The translations under genes and the position numbers were made by a program. Positions 1-8,578 of a stretch of 64,000 nucleotides of DNA are shown here, piece by piece. Position 1 is the stretch's first letter, and the number at the start of each line of letters is the position of its first letter. The notes beneath the pieces were generated by a model. It worked only from the letters and a program-made list of their open reading frames with translations. It had not been told where the DNA came from and searched no databases. Source of the DNA: Streptosporangiaceae bacterium (GTDB lineage Bacteria; Actinomycetota; Actinomycetes; Streptosporangiales; Streptosporangiaceae); NCBI GenBank assembly GCA_025934375.1, contig JAICYD010000003.1, positions 62,001 to 126,000 on the forward strand, written 5' to 3'.

Positions 1-1
1 C

Positions 2-106
2 GCGCATCGTGGCTACGATGATCGCCCGGTCAGTGGGGGTTAGAGCAGCCAGCACCTCGGTCCAGGCGGTGGCGCTGCCGGACAGCCACTGTGCGATCGG
101 GACGCT
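2..106 (-). pseudogene. Possible C-terminal fragment of a MarR-type regulator
   Basis: Read on the minus strand, this stretch gives an open peptide with WLSGSATAWTEVLAAL followed by LTPTDRAIIVATMR. That resembles the last helices of MarR-family regulators, where a dimerisation helix precedes a 'LT..dR..fv..mraye' segment. The frame runs off the left window edge. Upstream, at about 107-340, I find no matching MarR N-terminus or winged helix in any minus frame, so this is either a remnant or a chance resemblance. The rest of the interval up to the first gene at 344 holds no feature I can support. Confidence 0.25.
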
Positions 107-343
107 TTGGCGAAGACGTCTACCGCCTCGTCGTGGGGCTATTGGAGTATGCGCGACACGGCGGTGTGCGGGCAGGGAGGCGTCACAGTACGCCTGGCAA
201 CGAGCAGTAGGCTACGGACCGTTACGCGTGAAAAGTCTTGGGGGCTGGCACTAAAGGACGCGCGCCGACTTCTTCGCCATGCTCATTGACCTGCGGATCT
301 CGTCGGTTTTACGGTCAAGGCGAGTTCCAAGGGAGGGACGCGC

Positions 344-1981
344 ATGGCTGATCTCGACGTCGTCGTGGTGGGAGCCGGGTTCGCCGGGCTCTATGCGGTG
401 AAGACGCTACGCGACGCCGGGCTGAGGGTGCGGGCATTCGAGGCCGGCAGCGGGGTCGGCGGGACGTGGTTCTGGAACTGCTACCCGGGCGCGCGGTGCG
501 ACGTGGAGTCCAAGGACTACTCCTACTCGTTCTCGCCGGAGTTGCAGCAAGAGTGGACCTGGAGTGAGCGGTACCCGGCGCAGCCGGAGGTGCTGCGCTA
601 CCTGAACCACGTGGCGGACCGGTTCGAGCTGTGGCCGGACATCCAGCTGAGCACCACCGTCACCGCCGCGACGTGGAACGCGGAGGATAGCGAATGGCGC
701 GTCACCACTGACGACGGGCAACTGCGGACAGCGCAGTTCGTCATCTCGGCGGTCGGCTGCTTGTCGGCCTACAACGTGCCGTCCCTGCCTGGCCTGCGGG
801 AGTTCGGCGGGCAGTGGTATCACACGGCGCGCTGGCCAAAGGGTGGCGTCGACTTCACCGGCCAGCGGGTCGCGGTGATCGGCACCGGGTCGACCGGCAT
901 CCAGGTGGCCCCGGAGATCGCCGCGACCGCCGCGCGGCTGTACGTCTTCCAGCGGACGGCGCACTTCGCGGTGCCGAACCGGAACGCCCCCGTCGACCCG
1001 GCCGCGGACGCCGCGCTGAAGGCCGGCTACGCCGAATACCGGGCGCAGGCGCGCGAGTCGATCCTCGGGGTGCCGCTGACCGGGACGGGGCAGTCGGCGC
1101 TGGCCGTGCCGTCCGACGAGCGCGAGGCGCTTTACATGGAGCGGTGGAAGGCGGGCGGCGGGATGCCGTTCCTGGCCGGCACTTACATCGACCTGCTGGT
1201 GTCCCGGGAAGCGAACGACACGGTCGCGGAGTTCATCCGGGACCGGATCCGGGAGACCGTCGCCGATCCCGCCGTCGCGGAGCTGCTGTGCCCGCGCGCC
1301 TACCCGGTCGGGGCTAAGCGGCTGGCCCAAAGCGACGACTACTACTCGATGTTCAACCGGCCGAACGTCACGCTGGTCGACGTCAGGGCGACGCCCATCT
1401 CGTCGGTGTCGGCCAGCGGCCTGACGACGGAGGACGGGACGTTCTACGGGCTCGACGCGATCGTGTTCGCGACCGGATTCGACGCGATCTCCGGCGCGCT
1501 GGACCGCATCGACATCACCGGCGCGGACGGGGTGACGCTACGGGCGAAGTGGGCGGCCGGGCCGCACGCGTACCTCGGGGTGGCCGCCGCCGGCTTCCCG
1601 AACCTGTTCATCGTGACCGGGCCGGGCAGCCCGTCGGTGTTCAGCAACATGGTGCTATCGATCGAGCAGCACGTGGAATGGATCCGGGACGCGATCACCT
1701 TCGTCCGCGCGCGGGGAGCGGCGTCCATCGAGGCACTGGCGCCGGCCGAGGAGGAATGGGTGGCGCACACGCAGGAGGTAGCGTACTCCACGTTGTTCCC
1801 GCTGGCCGACTCCTGGTACGTGGGGGCGAATATCCCGGGAAAGGCGCGTGTCTTCAGCTCCTACGTGGGCGGTGTCGGTCCTTACCGCGCCAAGTGCGAC
1901 GAGGTGGTCGCTAACGGGTACGCGGGGTTCACGCTCGCGTCTGACAGTGATGAGATCTCAGTTTCCGGGAGGCTACGGTGA
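344..1981 (+). CDS. Flavin-containing Baeyer-Villiger monooxygenase
   Basis: This 545-residue protein should insert one oxygen from O2 next to a ketone carbonyl, giving an ester or lactone, using FAD and NADPH in the cytoplasm. It has an N-terminal FAD Rossmann motif GAGFAG (residues 10-15), the GGTWFWNCYPGARCD block after it, the Baeyer-Villiger fingerprint FGGQWYHTARWP (154-165), and a second nucleotide-binding motif GTGSTG (180-185) for NADPH. Length and motif order match the cyclohexanone/phenylacetone monooxygenase class. The ATG is preceded by GGGAGG at a good distance. Its stop overlaps the GTG of a carboxylic ester hydrolase, and an alcohol dehydrogenase follows, the usual alcohol-ketone-ester-acid gene set. 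The actual ketone cannot be told from sequence. Confidence 0.93.
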   Translation: MADLDVVVVGAGFAGLYAVKTLRDAGLRVRAFEAGSGVGGTWFWNCYPGARCDVESKDYSYSFSPELQQEWTWSERYPAQPEVLRYLNHVADRFELWPDIQLSTTVTAATWNAEDSEWRVTTDDGQLRTAQFVISAVGCLSAYNVPSLPGLREFGGQWYHTARWPKGGVDFTGQRVAVIGTGSTGIQVAPEIAATAARLYVFQRTAHFAVPNRNAPVDPAADAALKAGYAEYRAQARESILGVPLTGTGQSALAVPSDEREALYMERWKAGGGMPFLAGTYIDLLVSREANDTVAEFIRDRIRETVADPAVAELLCPRAYPVGAKRLAQSDDYYSMFNRPNVTLVDVRATPISSVSASGLTTEDGTFYGLDAIVFATGFDAISGALDRIDITGADGVTLRAKWAAGPHAYLGVAAAGFPNLFIVTGPGSPSVFSNMVLSIEQHVEWIRDAITFVRARGAASIEALAPAEEEWVAHTQEVAYSTLFPLADSWYVGANIPGKARVFSSYVGGVGPYRAKCDEVVANGYAGFTLASDSDEISVSGRLR

Positions 1982-2913
1982 CCACGAGCGCTGCGATCAA
2001 CCCGCAGGCGCAGGCGGTACTGGACGGGCGGCGCGCCGCCGGGGCGCCGCCGGTGTGGCAGCTGACGGCACAGGAGAACCGGGCCGGGTTCGGGCCGGTA
2101 CGGGAACTGATCGGCCCGGGACCGTTCGTGGCCTCGGTGCGGGACGTGCTCATCCCGGGGCAAGCAGGCAACATCCCGGCGCGGGTATATGAGCCTGGCC
2201 CGGATTCCCCGGCCACGATCGTGTACTACCACGGGGGCGGCTGGGTGATCGGGTCGGTCGACGACTGGGACGCGGTGTGCCGCGCCCTGGCGGTGGCGTC
2301 CGGGTGCACGCTGGTGTCGGTCGACTACCGGCTCGCGCCCGAGCACGTGTTCCCCGCGGCGGCGGATGACGCCTACGACGCGTTCGCGTGGGCACGGTCG
2401 CAGCTCGGGGCGGGCAGGCCGATTGTGGTCGCCGGCGACAGCGCGGGCGGGAACCTCGCGGCGGTCACCGCGCAGCGCGCGCTGCACAACGGCGGGCCGT
2501 CGCCCGTGCTGCAGGTCCTCATCTACCCCGTCGTCGACTGTGACCTGGACCGGAAGTCCTACCACGAGTACGGCGGGACCGAGTTCATCGTCAACCGGCC
2601 GGACATGGAGTGGTTCTGGGAACAGTACGCGCCCGACGAGGCCACCCGGCGCAACCCGTACGCGTCACCGATGCGCGCGCCCTCACTGGCCGGGCTGCCC
2701 CCGGCGTACGTGGTCACCGCCGAGCACGACCCGCTCCGGGACGAGGGGTTCGCGTACGTGGAGCGGTTGTCGGCGGCCGGCGTTCCGGTGAACCACCGGC
2801 ATTACGGGTCGCAGATTCACGGGTTCTACACGATGGTCAACGTCATGGACGACGCCGATCGCGCGGTCGCCGACACGGGCCGGGCGATCCGCGAGGCCGT
2901 CGGCGCAGCGTAA
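1978..2913 (+). CDS. Alpha/beta hydrolase, hormone-sensitive-lipase family esterase
   Basis: This 311-residue cytoplasmic esterase is likely to cleave the ester made by the preceding monooxygenase into an acid and an alcohol. It carries the oxyanion-hole motif HGGGW (85-89), the nucleophile elbow GDSAGG with Ser155, an acid in AEHDPLRD (Asp251) and the catalytic His in IHGF (His281), all in family order and at normal length. The GTG start lies in a GTGA overlap with the stop of the monooxygenase, so the two genes should be translationally coupled. Assignment to the family is firm; the substrate is inferred from context. Confidence 0.93.
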   Translation: MTTSAAINPQAQAVLDGRRAAGAPPVWQLTAQENRAGFGPVRELIGPGPFVASVRDVLIPGQAGNIPARVYEPGPDSPATIVYYHGGGWVIGSVDDWDAVCRALAVASGCTLVSVDYRLAPEHVFPAAADDAYDAFAWARSQLGAGRPIVVAGDSAGGNLAAVTAQRALHNGGPSPVLQVLIYPVVDCDLDRKSYHEYGGTEFIVNRPDMEWFWEQYAPDEATRRNPYASPMRAPSLAGLPPAYVVTAEHDPLRDEGFAYVERLSAAGVPVNHRHYGSQIHGFYTMVNVMDDADRAVADTGRAIREAVGAA

Positions 2914-2968
2914 ATCATCTGCACGTGTCATCACCGACTCAGTGTAATTATCAAGGGAGCCCGCAGCG

Positions 2969-4081
2969 ATGCTTGCCACAGCCGCGATTTTCGAAAAGCT
3001 GCACACTCCGTTCGCGGTGGGCGACGTCGAGGTGGACGACGCCTTGCGGCCCGGCGAGGCGCTGGTCCGGATCGTCGCGTCCGGCGTGTGCCACACCGAC
3101 GCGCTGGTGCGGGACGGCGACTTCCCGTTCCCCGCGCCCGGGGTGGCCGGGCACGAGGGATCCGGGATCGTTGAGGCGGTGGGCCCGGGCGTCACCTCGG
3201 TCTCCCCCGGGCAGAAGGTGATCATCGGGTGGCCATTTTGCGGCGCGTGCCGCAACTGCCTGGACGGCCAGCCGCGATACTGCCTCTCGCTGGGGCCACT
3301 GGTAGCGGGCGGGGCCCGCGACGACGGTTCCACGACGCTGCGCCGGGTAACCGGCGAGCCGCTGCACAGCCACTTCTTCGGGCAGTCGTCGTTCGCCTCG
3401 TACTCGGTGTGCGCGGCGTCATCGCTGGTGCCGGTGCCCTCCGATGCCGCCGTTGAGCTGCTCGGCCCGCTGTCGTGCGGGATCGCGACCGGCGCGGGCG
3501 CGATCTTGAACGCGCTCCGCCCGCCGGCCGGCTCATCGGTGGTGATCTACGGGGCGGGCGCGGTCGGGCTGGCGGCCGTCATGGCGACCCGGCTGACCGG
3601 TGCCACGACGATAATCGCGGTGGACCGGGTCGCGGCGCGGCTGAAGCTGGCGCGTGAGCTCGGGGCGACCGAGACGGTCAACGTGGCGGCGCCCGGGACC
3701 GACCCGGTGGCCGCCGTCACCGAGATCTGCGGTGGCCCGGCCGACTTCGCGCTGGACTGCACGGGCATCGTCGCGGTGCTGCGGCAGGCCGCCGACTCGG
3801 TGGGCATGCGCGGCACGGTCGCCTTGATCGGCGGCGCGCCCTCCGGGGCGGGATTCACGCTGGATCACCTGACGACGCTGTGGGGCAAGAAGGTCGTCGG
3901 CATCCTCGGCGGGGAGGGCCGGTCCACGGTCTTGATCGGGGCCTTGCTGAAGCTCCACGCGCAGGGCCGGTTCCCGTATGACCGCCTGATCCAGACGTTC
4001 CCGCTCTCGGCGGTCAACGAGGCCCTCGAGGCGTCGCACAGCGGCGAGGTCGTCAAGCCCGTCCTGCTCATGCCCGCGTAA
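2969..4081 (+). CDS. Zinc-dependent alcohol dehydrogenase (MDR family)
   Basis: This 370-residue medium-chain dehydrogenase is predicted to interconvert an alcohol and its ketone or aldehyde with NAD(H). Catalytic zinc ligands are Cys41 in GVCHTD, the GHEGSG block at 61-66 and Cys170. The structural zinc lobe is CGACRNC with a fourth cysteine in PRYC (Cys91, 94, 97, 105). The cofactor fold shows GAGAVG at 195-200. The pattern is closest to the aryl/benzyl alcohol dehydrogenase branch. An AAGGGAG ribosome site precedes the ATG. It lies 55 bases after the esterase on the same strand and would feed a ketone to the monooxygenase. Confidence 0.92.
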   Translation: MLATAAIFEKLHTPFAVGDVEVDDALRPGEALVRIVASGVCHTDALVRDGDFPFPAPGVAGHEGSGIVEAVGPGVTSVSPGQKVIIGWPFCGACRNCLDGQPRYCLSLGPLVAGGARDDGSTTLRRVTGEPLHSHFFGQSSFASYSVCAASSLVPVPSDAAVELLGPLSCGIATGAGAILNALRPPAGSSVVIYGAGAVGLAAVMATRLTGATTIIAVDRVAARLKLARELGATETVNVAAPGTDPVAAVTEICGGPADFALDCTGIVAVLRQAADSVGMRGTVALIGGAPSGAGFTLDHLTTLWGKKVVGILGGEGRSTVLIGALLKLHAQGRFPYDRLIQTFPLSAVNEALEASHSGEVVKPVLLMPA

Positions 4082-4125
4082 GGACCCGGCCACAACGTCC
4101 CGGCGCCGGTCGGCTTAACCGCGAG

Positions 4126-4155
4126 TTGACTTACCGGGCGCCGTCGCCATACCCT
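4126..4155 (+). promoter_or_regulatory. Predicted promoter of the TetR gene
   Basis: A -35 box TTGACT (4126-4131) and a -10 box TACCCT (4150-4155) are separated by 18 bases. Transcription would start near 4162, inside the inverted repeat that follows. Assigned by eye from consensus. Confidence 0.5.
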
Positions 4156-4159
4156 GCGT

Positions 4160-4190
4160 TTTGAGCGATCGCTTACAGCACTCGCTCAAA
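4160..4190. promoter_or_regulatory. Predicted TetR-family operator (inverted repeat)
   Basis: TTTGAGCGA (4160-4168) and TCGCTCAAA (4182-4190) form a perfect 9-bp inverted repeat with a 13-base spacer. It covers the predicted start of transcription and ends 31 bases before the TetR start codon. The left half also contains the short palindrome AGCGATCGCT. Position and symmetry suit an autoregulatory TetR binding site. Confidence 0.6.
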
Positions 4191-4221
4191 CTGTGCGAGG
4201 CGCGACGGAGGAATGAGCCGG

Positions 4222-4857
4222 GTGAGCGACACGCGGGCGGCGCTGGTGGCGGCGGCGATCGACACGCTGCGGGAATCGGGGTTCGCCACGGCCAGCGCGC
4301 GGCGGATCGCGCAGCGGGCGGGGTGCAACCAGGCGCTGGTGTTCTACCACTTCGGCAGCGTCACCGACTTGCTCGTGGCGGCGCTGGAGGAGGTCAGCGC
4401 CCAGCGGATGGACGCCTACCGGTGCTTGCTTGACCGCACCGGGACCCTGACGGAGCTGATCGACTCCGCGCGGGAGGTCTTCGAGGCCGACCTCGAAGCG
4501 GGTCATGTCACGGTGCTGACCGAGATGATCAGCGGCGCTCAGTCCGTGCCGGGGCTGGGGCCGCGGGTCGCGGCCTGCCTGGCCCCGTGGCGCGAATTCG
4601 CGCGGGAGGCGGTCCGCGGCGTGCTGGCCGCGTCCCCGGTGGCGCGGCTGGTGCCCGCCGACGAAGCCGCGCACGCCGTGGTAGCCGGCCTCCTCGGCCT
4701 GGAGATGCTGGCCAGCCTGGATGGCGACCAGGCGGCGGCGCTGGCGCTGTTCGACCGCGCCCGCGCGCTCGGCGACATCCTGGACCGGATCCGTCCCCTG
4801 GCGGCGCTGCTCGACCTGGGCGGCGCCGCTCGCGCGAACACGAGAGAGGACAGCTGA
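4222..4857 (+). CDS. TetR/AcrR family transcriptional regulator
   Basis: An N-terminal helix-turn-helix is visible in the first 50 residues (FATASARRIAQRAG, then NQALVFYHFGS, the recognition helix typical of TetR), followed by an all-helical ligand domain; about 211 residues. I place the start at GTG 4222. The strong GGAGG at 4207-4211 is 10 bases upstream of it but directly abuts the alternative ATG at 4213, too close to serve that codon. It probably represses its own promoter and the following NmrA-type gene, and perhaps the upstream ketone-catabolism genes. Its stop overlaps the next ATG (ATGA). Confidence 0.88.
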   Translation: MSDTRAALVAAAIDTLRESGFATASARRIAQRAGCNQALVFYHFGSVTDLLVAALEEVSAQRMDAYRCLLDRTGTLTELIDSAREVFEADLEAGHVTVLTEMISGAQSVPGLGPRVAACLAPWREFAREAVRGVLAASPVARLVPADEAAHAVVAGLLGLEMLASLDGDQAAALALFDRARALGDILDRIRPLAALLDLGGAARANTREDS

Positions 4858-6011
4858 TGCAGCCATCCCCCGGGGGGACGACCCCCCGTACCCCCCGAGG
4901 CATGCCCGATGAGAAGGCGAATGTATCGGGCACGCAGTCATCCCCCGGGGGGACGACCCCCCGTACCCCCCGAGGCATGCGGACGGATGTCGTCACCGGA
5001 GCGTTCGGCTATTCTGGCGCGGCCATCGCCCGCGAGCTCGCGGCGGCCGGGCACCAGGTCCGCACGCTCACCGGCCACCCGGACCGAGCGCCGGCCGGCA
5101 CTGACATTGACGTGCGGCCCATGGACTTCTCCGACCCGGACGGGCTCACTTGCGACCTCACCGGCGCGCACACCCTGTACTGCACGTACTGGGTGCGGTT
5201 CGCCCACGGCGAGTCCACTCGGCAGTTGTCCGTAACGAACAGCGGGATCTTGTTCGACGCCGCCGCCCGCGCGGGCGTGCAGCGCATCGTGTACGTCTCG
5301 ATCCTGCACGCCGACCCCGCGTCCCGCTACCCCTACTTCAGCGGAAAGGGCGAGGTCGAGCGCCATCTGGCGGCGTCCGGGGTGCCGTATGCGATCGCCC
5401 GGCCGGCGATCTTGTTCGGCGAGTCCGCCGACCGCGGCGCCGCGGCGAGCATCCTGCTCAACAACATCGCCTGGCTGCTGCGTCACCTGCCCGCCTTCGC
5501 GCTCGGCGGAGGCGGGGGCTACAAGATCCGCCCGATCCACGTCGAAGACCTCGCCCGGCTGTGCGTCGACCTGGCCGCGCGGCCCGGCAACGTGACGGTG
5601 GACGCGGTCGGCCCCGAGTCGGTCACCTTCAAGGAGATGGTGATGGCAATCCGGGCGGCCACCGGCAGTCGTTGCGTGGTGATGCCCGCGCCTGGCTGGC
5701 TGATCCCGCCGGCCTCGGCGATCCTGGGCGCGCTGCTGCGCGATGTGCTGCTGACGGCGGAGGAGTACCAGGCGATGGCGGCCGGGCTGGCCGACTCCAG
5801 CGCGGCCGCGACCGGGCAGCTCAGCCTGACCGAGTGGATCGCCGCGCACGGCGGCGAGCTCGGGCGGACCTACGCGAACGAACTGGAGCGCCACTACCAC
5901 CCGGCGCGCGTCACTGGCGCCCCCGATGGAGGGCGACGCCGAGCGTTACCAGCGCGATGCCGGCGATGTCCTGCGCGGTGGGGAACTGGCGCAAGACGAT
6001 CGCCCCGATGA
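4857..6011 (+). CDS. NmrA/SDR-like NAD(P)-binding protein with repeat-extended N-terminus
   Basis: The core is an atypical short-chain dehydrogenase: VVTGAFGYSGAAIA as glycine-rich NAD(P) loop, IVYVSILHAD strand, and the YFSGKGEVERHL segment of NmrA/azoreductase-like proteins. The reaction is unknown. Three starts are possible. ATG 4857 overlaps the TetR stop and has GAGAGGA before it; ATG 4902 and ATG 4977 lie within and after two copies of a GC-rich element that add about 40 residues (SPGGTTPRTPRGM twice). The family domain begins only at 4977. At the 3' end the frame runs about 100 bases into the convergent EamA gene with a low-complexity Arg-rich tail, so the original stop may have been lost. 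Confidence 0.8.
   Translation: MQPSPGGTTPRTPRGMPDEKANVSGTQSSPGGTTPRTPRGMRTDVVTGAFGYSGAAIARELAAAGHQVRTLTGHPDRAPAGTDIDVRPMDFSDPDGLTCDLTGAHTLYCTYWVRFAHGESTRQLSVTNSGILFDAAARAGVQRIVYVSILHADPASRYPYFSGKGEVERHLAASGVPYAIARPAILFGESADRGAAASILLNNIAWLLRHLPAFALGGGGGYKIRPIHVEDLARLCVDLAARPGNVTVDAVGPESVTFKEMVMAIRAATGSRCVVMPAPGWLIPPASAILGALLRDVLLTAEEYQAMAAGLADSSAAATGQLSLTEWIAAHGGELGRTYANELERHYHPARVTGAPDGGRRRALPARCRRCPARWGTGARRSPR
4864..4979 (+). repeat. GC-rich palindromic element, two tandem copies (A and B)
   Basis: A 41-bp sequence at 4864-4904 is repeated without mismatch at 4939-4979, period 75 bp. Each copy contains CCCCCGGGGGG, GACGACCCCCC and GTACCCCCCGAGGCATG. Between them, CCCGAT and ATCGGG form a small hairpin around GAGAAGGCGAATGT. 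Both copies are in frame with the NmrA-type gene and encode SPGGTTPRTPRGM. Related copies occur at 12.9, 27.5, 47.7 and 57.5 kb. Confidence 0.9.
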
Positions 6012-6852
6012 CCGTGGCGGATACCGGCAGCAGCGCGAGCATGAGCGCGAACGTGGCCCGGGTCATGCGCGCCATCGCCAGCTGGTCGGTCACGTACGGG
6101 ATGACGGATGAGCAGACGCCCACGCCGATGCCGGCGAGCAGGAGCCGCGGGTCGCTGAACGCGGGCAGGGCGCCGGGCAGGCCAAGGGGCGTCACCGGGA
6201 GGGCCGCCACGAGCATCGACGCGGCCAGCAAGTCGATGCCGCCGGGCGGGCCCGATCCCGGGCCCGCGCCCGCGCTCGCTGCCTCGCGCGGCCGGAGGGT
6301 TGCTATCCGGTGGCCGAGGACCACGTACAGCATGAACAGCAGGCAGTTGGCGAAGGCCAGCGCGAATCCGAGCGGCTGGCCGCCCATCCTGATCGCGGTA
6401 ACGAGGGCCACGCCGGAGGTGGTGAGCGTCAAGGCGGCCACGTTGCGCCGGGTCCGCGCGCCGGCGACGGCGAGCACCACGGTGCCCAGGAACTCGATCG
6501 CGCCGACGGTCGACAGCGGCAGCTTGTCGATGGCGAGGTAGAAACAGGTATTCATCGCGGCCAGGACGGTGCCGAGGCCGATGAGCAGCCAGAGCTGGGA
6601 ACGTTCGAGGCGGGTGAGCAGCCGCCAGGGGCGGCGCCAGGCGGCGAACACCAGCGCCGCGCTGGCGATGCGGAACCAGGCGACGCCCAGCACGCCGACG
6701 CGGGCGAACATCAGTACCGCCAGGGATGGCCCGAGGTAGTGAAAGATGGCGCTCACCAGGAAGAACGTCTGGGGTGGCACCCCGTCCAGCCGGCTCGGCT
6801 CCGCCGGGGAGATGGCCCTCGCGGCGCGAGCGGCTTGCGCTGACCTGGACAT
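5911..6852 (-). CDS. EamA/RhtA-type DMT-family exporter
   Basis: This roughly 313-residue, ten-helix inner-membrane carrier has two EamA halves. The segment LSTVGAIEFLGTVVLAVAG and the helices around it resemble the threonine/homoserine exporter RhtA branch. I prefer the ATG at 6852 (MSRSAQAARAARA) over an upstream ATG at 6930, because the latter would overlap the divergent regulator. The Lrp-type gene starts 57 bases away on the other strand, the usual arrangement for amino-acid exporters controlled by an Lrp/AsnC protein. The C-terminus overlaps the run-on tail of the NmrA-type gene. Confidence 0.85.
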   Translation of the reverse strand: MSRSAQAARAARAISPAEPSRLDGVPPQTFFLVSAIFHYLGPSLAVLMFARVGVLGVAWFRIASAALVFAAWRRPWRLLTRLERSQLWLLIGLGTVLAAMNTCFYLAIDKLPLSTVGAIEFLGTVVLAVAGARTRRNVAALTLTTSGVALVTAIRMGGQPLGFALAFANCLLFMLYVVLGHRIATLRPREAASAGAGPGSGPPGGIDLLAASMLVAALPVTPLGLPGALPAFSDPRLLLAGIGVGVCSSVIPYVTDQLAMARMTRATFALMLALLPVSATVIGAIVLRQFPTAQDIAGIALVTLGVALHRGRQ

Positions 6853-6909
6853 GAGGGCAGCATAAGAAGGTAACCATGGGTCCGTGAATGGCCAATCAAC
6901 GGAGGACGC

Positions 6910-7404
6910 ATGAGCTTGCCGTCGAATCAACGGGAATCTGCTCGGATCGCCTTCGAAATGCCATCCGCCCTGGACGCCATCGACCGGCGGATGGTCGCGG
7001 AGTTGCAGCAGGAGCCGAGGGCGCGGGTGGCCGAGCTAGCCAGGCGCGTCGGGCTGTCCAGTCCCGCGGTCGCCGAGCGCCTGCGGCGCCTGGAGGACAG
7101 CGGCATCTTGTCGTATCGCGCGGAGGTCGACCCGCGCGCCCTTGGCTACACGATGTGCGCCATCGTGCGGATCAGTCCGGTTGGCGGCGGGCTGCGGCTG
7201 ATTCCCGGGATAGCCCGGGACGTTCCGAACGTGACCGAATGCCACCGGATCACCGGAGAGGACTGCTATTTCATCAAGGTCTATCTGCGCTCAATCGAGG
7301 AACTGGAGCCGATCCTCGACCTGTTCACCCCGCACGGGCGCACCACGACGTCCATCGTGCACTCCTCACCAGTGCCGTCGCGCCCGTTGCCGCTGTTGTC
7401 TTGA
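6910..7404 (+). CDS. Lrp/AsnC family transcriptional regulator
   Basis: A 164-residue protein with an N-terminal AsnC-type helix-turn-helix (LDAIDRRMVAELQQEPR, then VAELARRVGLSSPAVAERL) and a C-terminal ligand-sensing domain (ALGYTMCAIVRISPVGG, then VTECHRITGEDCYFIKVYL). Such proteins bind amino acids and control transport or catabolism. GGAGG precedes the ATG. It is divergent from the EamA exporter, which it probably controls from the 57-base shared region. Its stop codon lies in the first unit of a 16-bp tandem repeat, so repeat slippage there could move the end of the protein. Confidence 0.9.
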   Translation: MSLPSNQRESARIAFEMPSALDAIDRRMVAELQQEPRARVAELARRVGLSSPAVAERLRRLEDSGILSYRAEVDPRALGYTMCAIVRISPVGGGLRLIPGIARDVPNVTECHRITGEDCYFIKVYLRSIEELEPILDLFTPHGRTTTSIVHSSPVPSRPLPLLS

Positions 7405-7458
7405 GGTGGCACTGTCTTGAGGTGGCACTGTCTTGAGGTGGCACTGTCTTGAGGTGGC
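7399..7458. repeat. 16-bp tandem repeat, 3.75 copies
   Basis: TCTTGAGGTGGCACTG is repeated exactly at 7399, 7415 and 7431, with a partial fourth unit at 7447-7458. It fills the gap between the convergent Lrp gene, whose stop lies in unit 1, and the adenosine deaminase gene. The unit length is not a multiple of three. Confidence 0.95.
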
Positions 7459-7465
7459 GGAAAGG

Positions 7466-8578
7466 TCAGCGGTACTGGGCGAAGCCGGGCTTGATGACGG
7501 TGTCGATGAGCTTGATGCGCTCGTCGAAGCCGGCGAAGGCGCTCTTCATCGCGTTGATCGTCAGCCACTCGATGTCCGCCCAGCCGTAGCCGAACTCCCG
7601 GGCTAGCAGCGCGAACTCCGAGGACAGCGACACCTGGCTCATCAGCCGGTTGTCGGTGTTGACCGTCACGCGGAAGCGAAGCTGGCGCAGCAGTCGCAGC
7701 GGGTGCTCGCCGATGGAGGCGGCCGCGCCGGTCTGCACGTTGGACGACGGGCACATCTCCAGCGGGATGCGCCGGTCCCTGACGTAGGCCGCCAGTCGCC
7801 CGAGGCGGACCTCGCCCATGCCTGGCGTGCCTTGCGGTCCCGGCGAGATGGTGATGTCGTCGGCGATGCGCACGCCATGGCCGAGCCGCTCGGCGCCGCA
7901 GTACTGCACGGCCTCCCAGATCGACGGCAGGCCGAAGCCCTCGCCGGCGTGGATCGTGGTGTGGAAGTTCTCCCGGTGCACGTACTGGAACGCGTCGAGG
8001 TGCCGTGAGGGCGGCCAGCCCTTCTCCGCGCCCGCGATGTCGAACCCAACGACCCCGGAGTCCCGGAAGCGGACGGCGAGCTCGGCGATCTCCTGCGACC
8101 GCGCGGCGGTGCGCATCGCGGTGAGCAGCGCGTACACCCGGATCTGGTGTCCGGCGTACGCCGCCGATTCGCTGCCGAGCCGGAAGCCCTCGAGCACGGC
8201 CTCGACGACCTCATCGAGCGCCAGCCCCCGCTCGGTGTGCAACTCGGGCGCGAACCGGACCTCCGCGTACACGATCCCGTCGGCGGCCAGGTCCCCGGCG
8301 CACTCGGCGGCGACCCGGATCAGCGCGTCGCGCTCTTGCATGACGCCGACGGTGTGCCGGAACGCCTCCAGGTACAGGTTCAGGTGCCCGCGGTTCGCCC
8401 CGGCGGCGAGGATCTTGCCCAGGTCGTCCGGGTCACTGCTGGGCAGGTCCCCGTACCCGTGCTCAAGGGCGAGGTCGATGATGCTCGACGGCCGCAGGCC
8501 GCCATCGAGGTGATCGTGCAGCAGCACCTTCGGCGCCCTGCGTATCTCGTCAACTGCCGGGCTCACGGCTTCGCTCAA
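7466..8578 (-). CDS. add: Adenosine deaminase
   Basis: This 370-residue cytoplasmic zinc hydrolase deaminates adenosine or deoxyadenosine to inosine or deoxyinosine for purine salvage. The metal site begins with HDH (His21, His23) in [20 protein letters not shown] carries the next His and the catalytic Glu, and [10 protein letters not shown] the distal Asp region as in other bacterial Add proteins. The start is TTG at 8578, with GGGGGAG about 8 bases upstream, inside the last codons of the thymidine phosphorylase gene (29-base overlap), so the two form an operon. Family length is normal. Confidence 0.95.
   Translation of the reverse strand: MSEAVSPAVDEIRRAPKVLLHDHLDGGLRPSSIIDLALEHGYGDLPSSDPDDLGKILAAGANRGHLNLYLEAFRHTVGVMQERDALIRVAAECAGDLAADGIVYAEVRFAPELHTERGLALDEVVEAVLEGFRLGSESAAYAGHQIRVYALLTAMRTAARSQEIAELAVRFRDSGVVGFDIAGAEKGWPPSRHLDAFQYVHRENFHTTIHAGEGFGLPSIWEAVQYCGAERLGHGVRIADDITISPGPQGTPGMGEVRLGRLAAYVRDRRIPLEMCPSSNVQTGAAASIGEHPLRLLRQLRFRVTVNTDNRLMSQVSLSSEFALLAREFGYGWADIEWLTINAMKSAFAGFDERIKLIDTVIKPGFAQYR

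Noticed and set aside
407..1330. Long minus-strand open frame of about 300 codons opposite the monooxygenase
   Set aside because: It is an antisense shadow typical of GC-rich DNA, Arg/Pro-rich with no domain, while the plus strand carries complete monooxygenase motifs.
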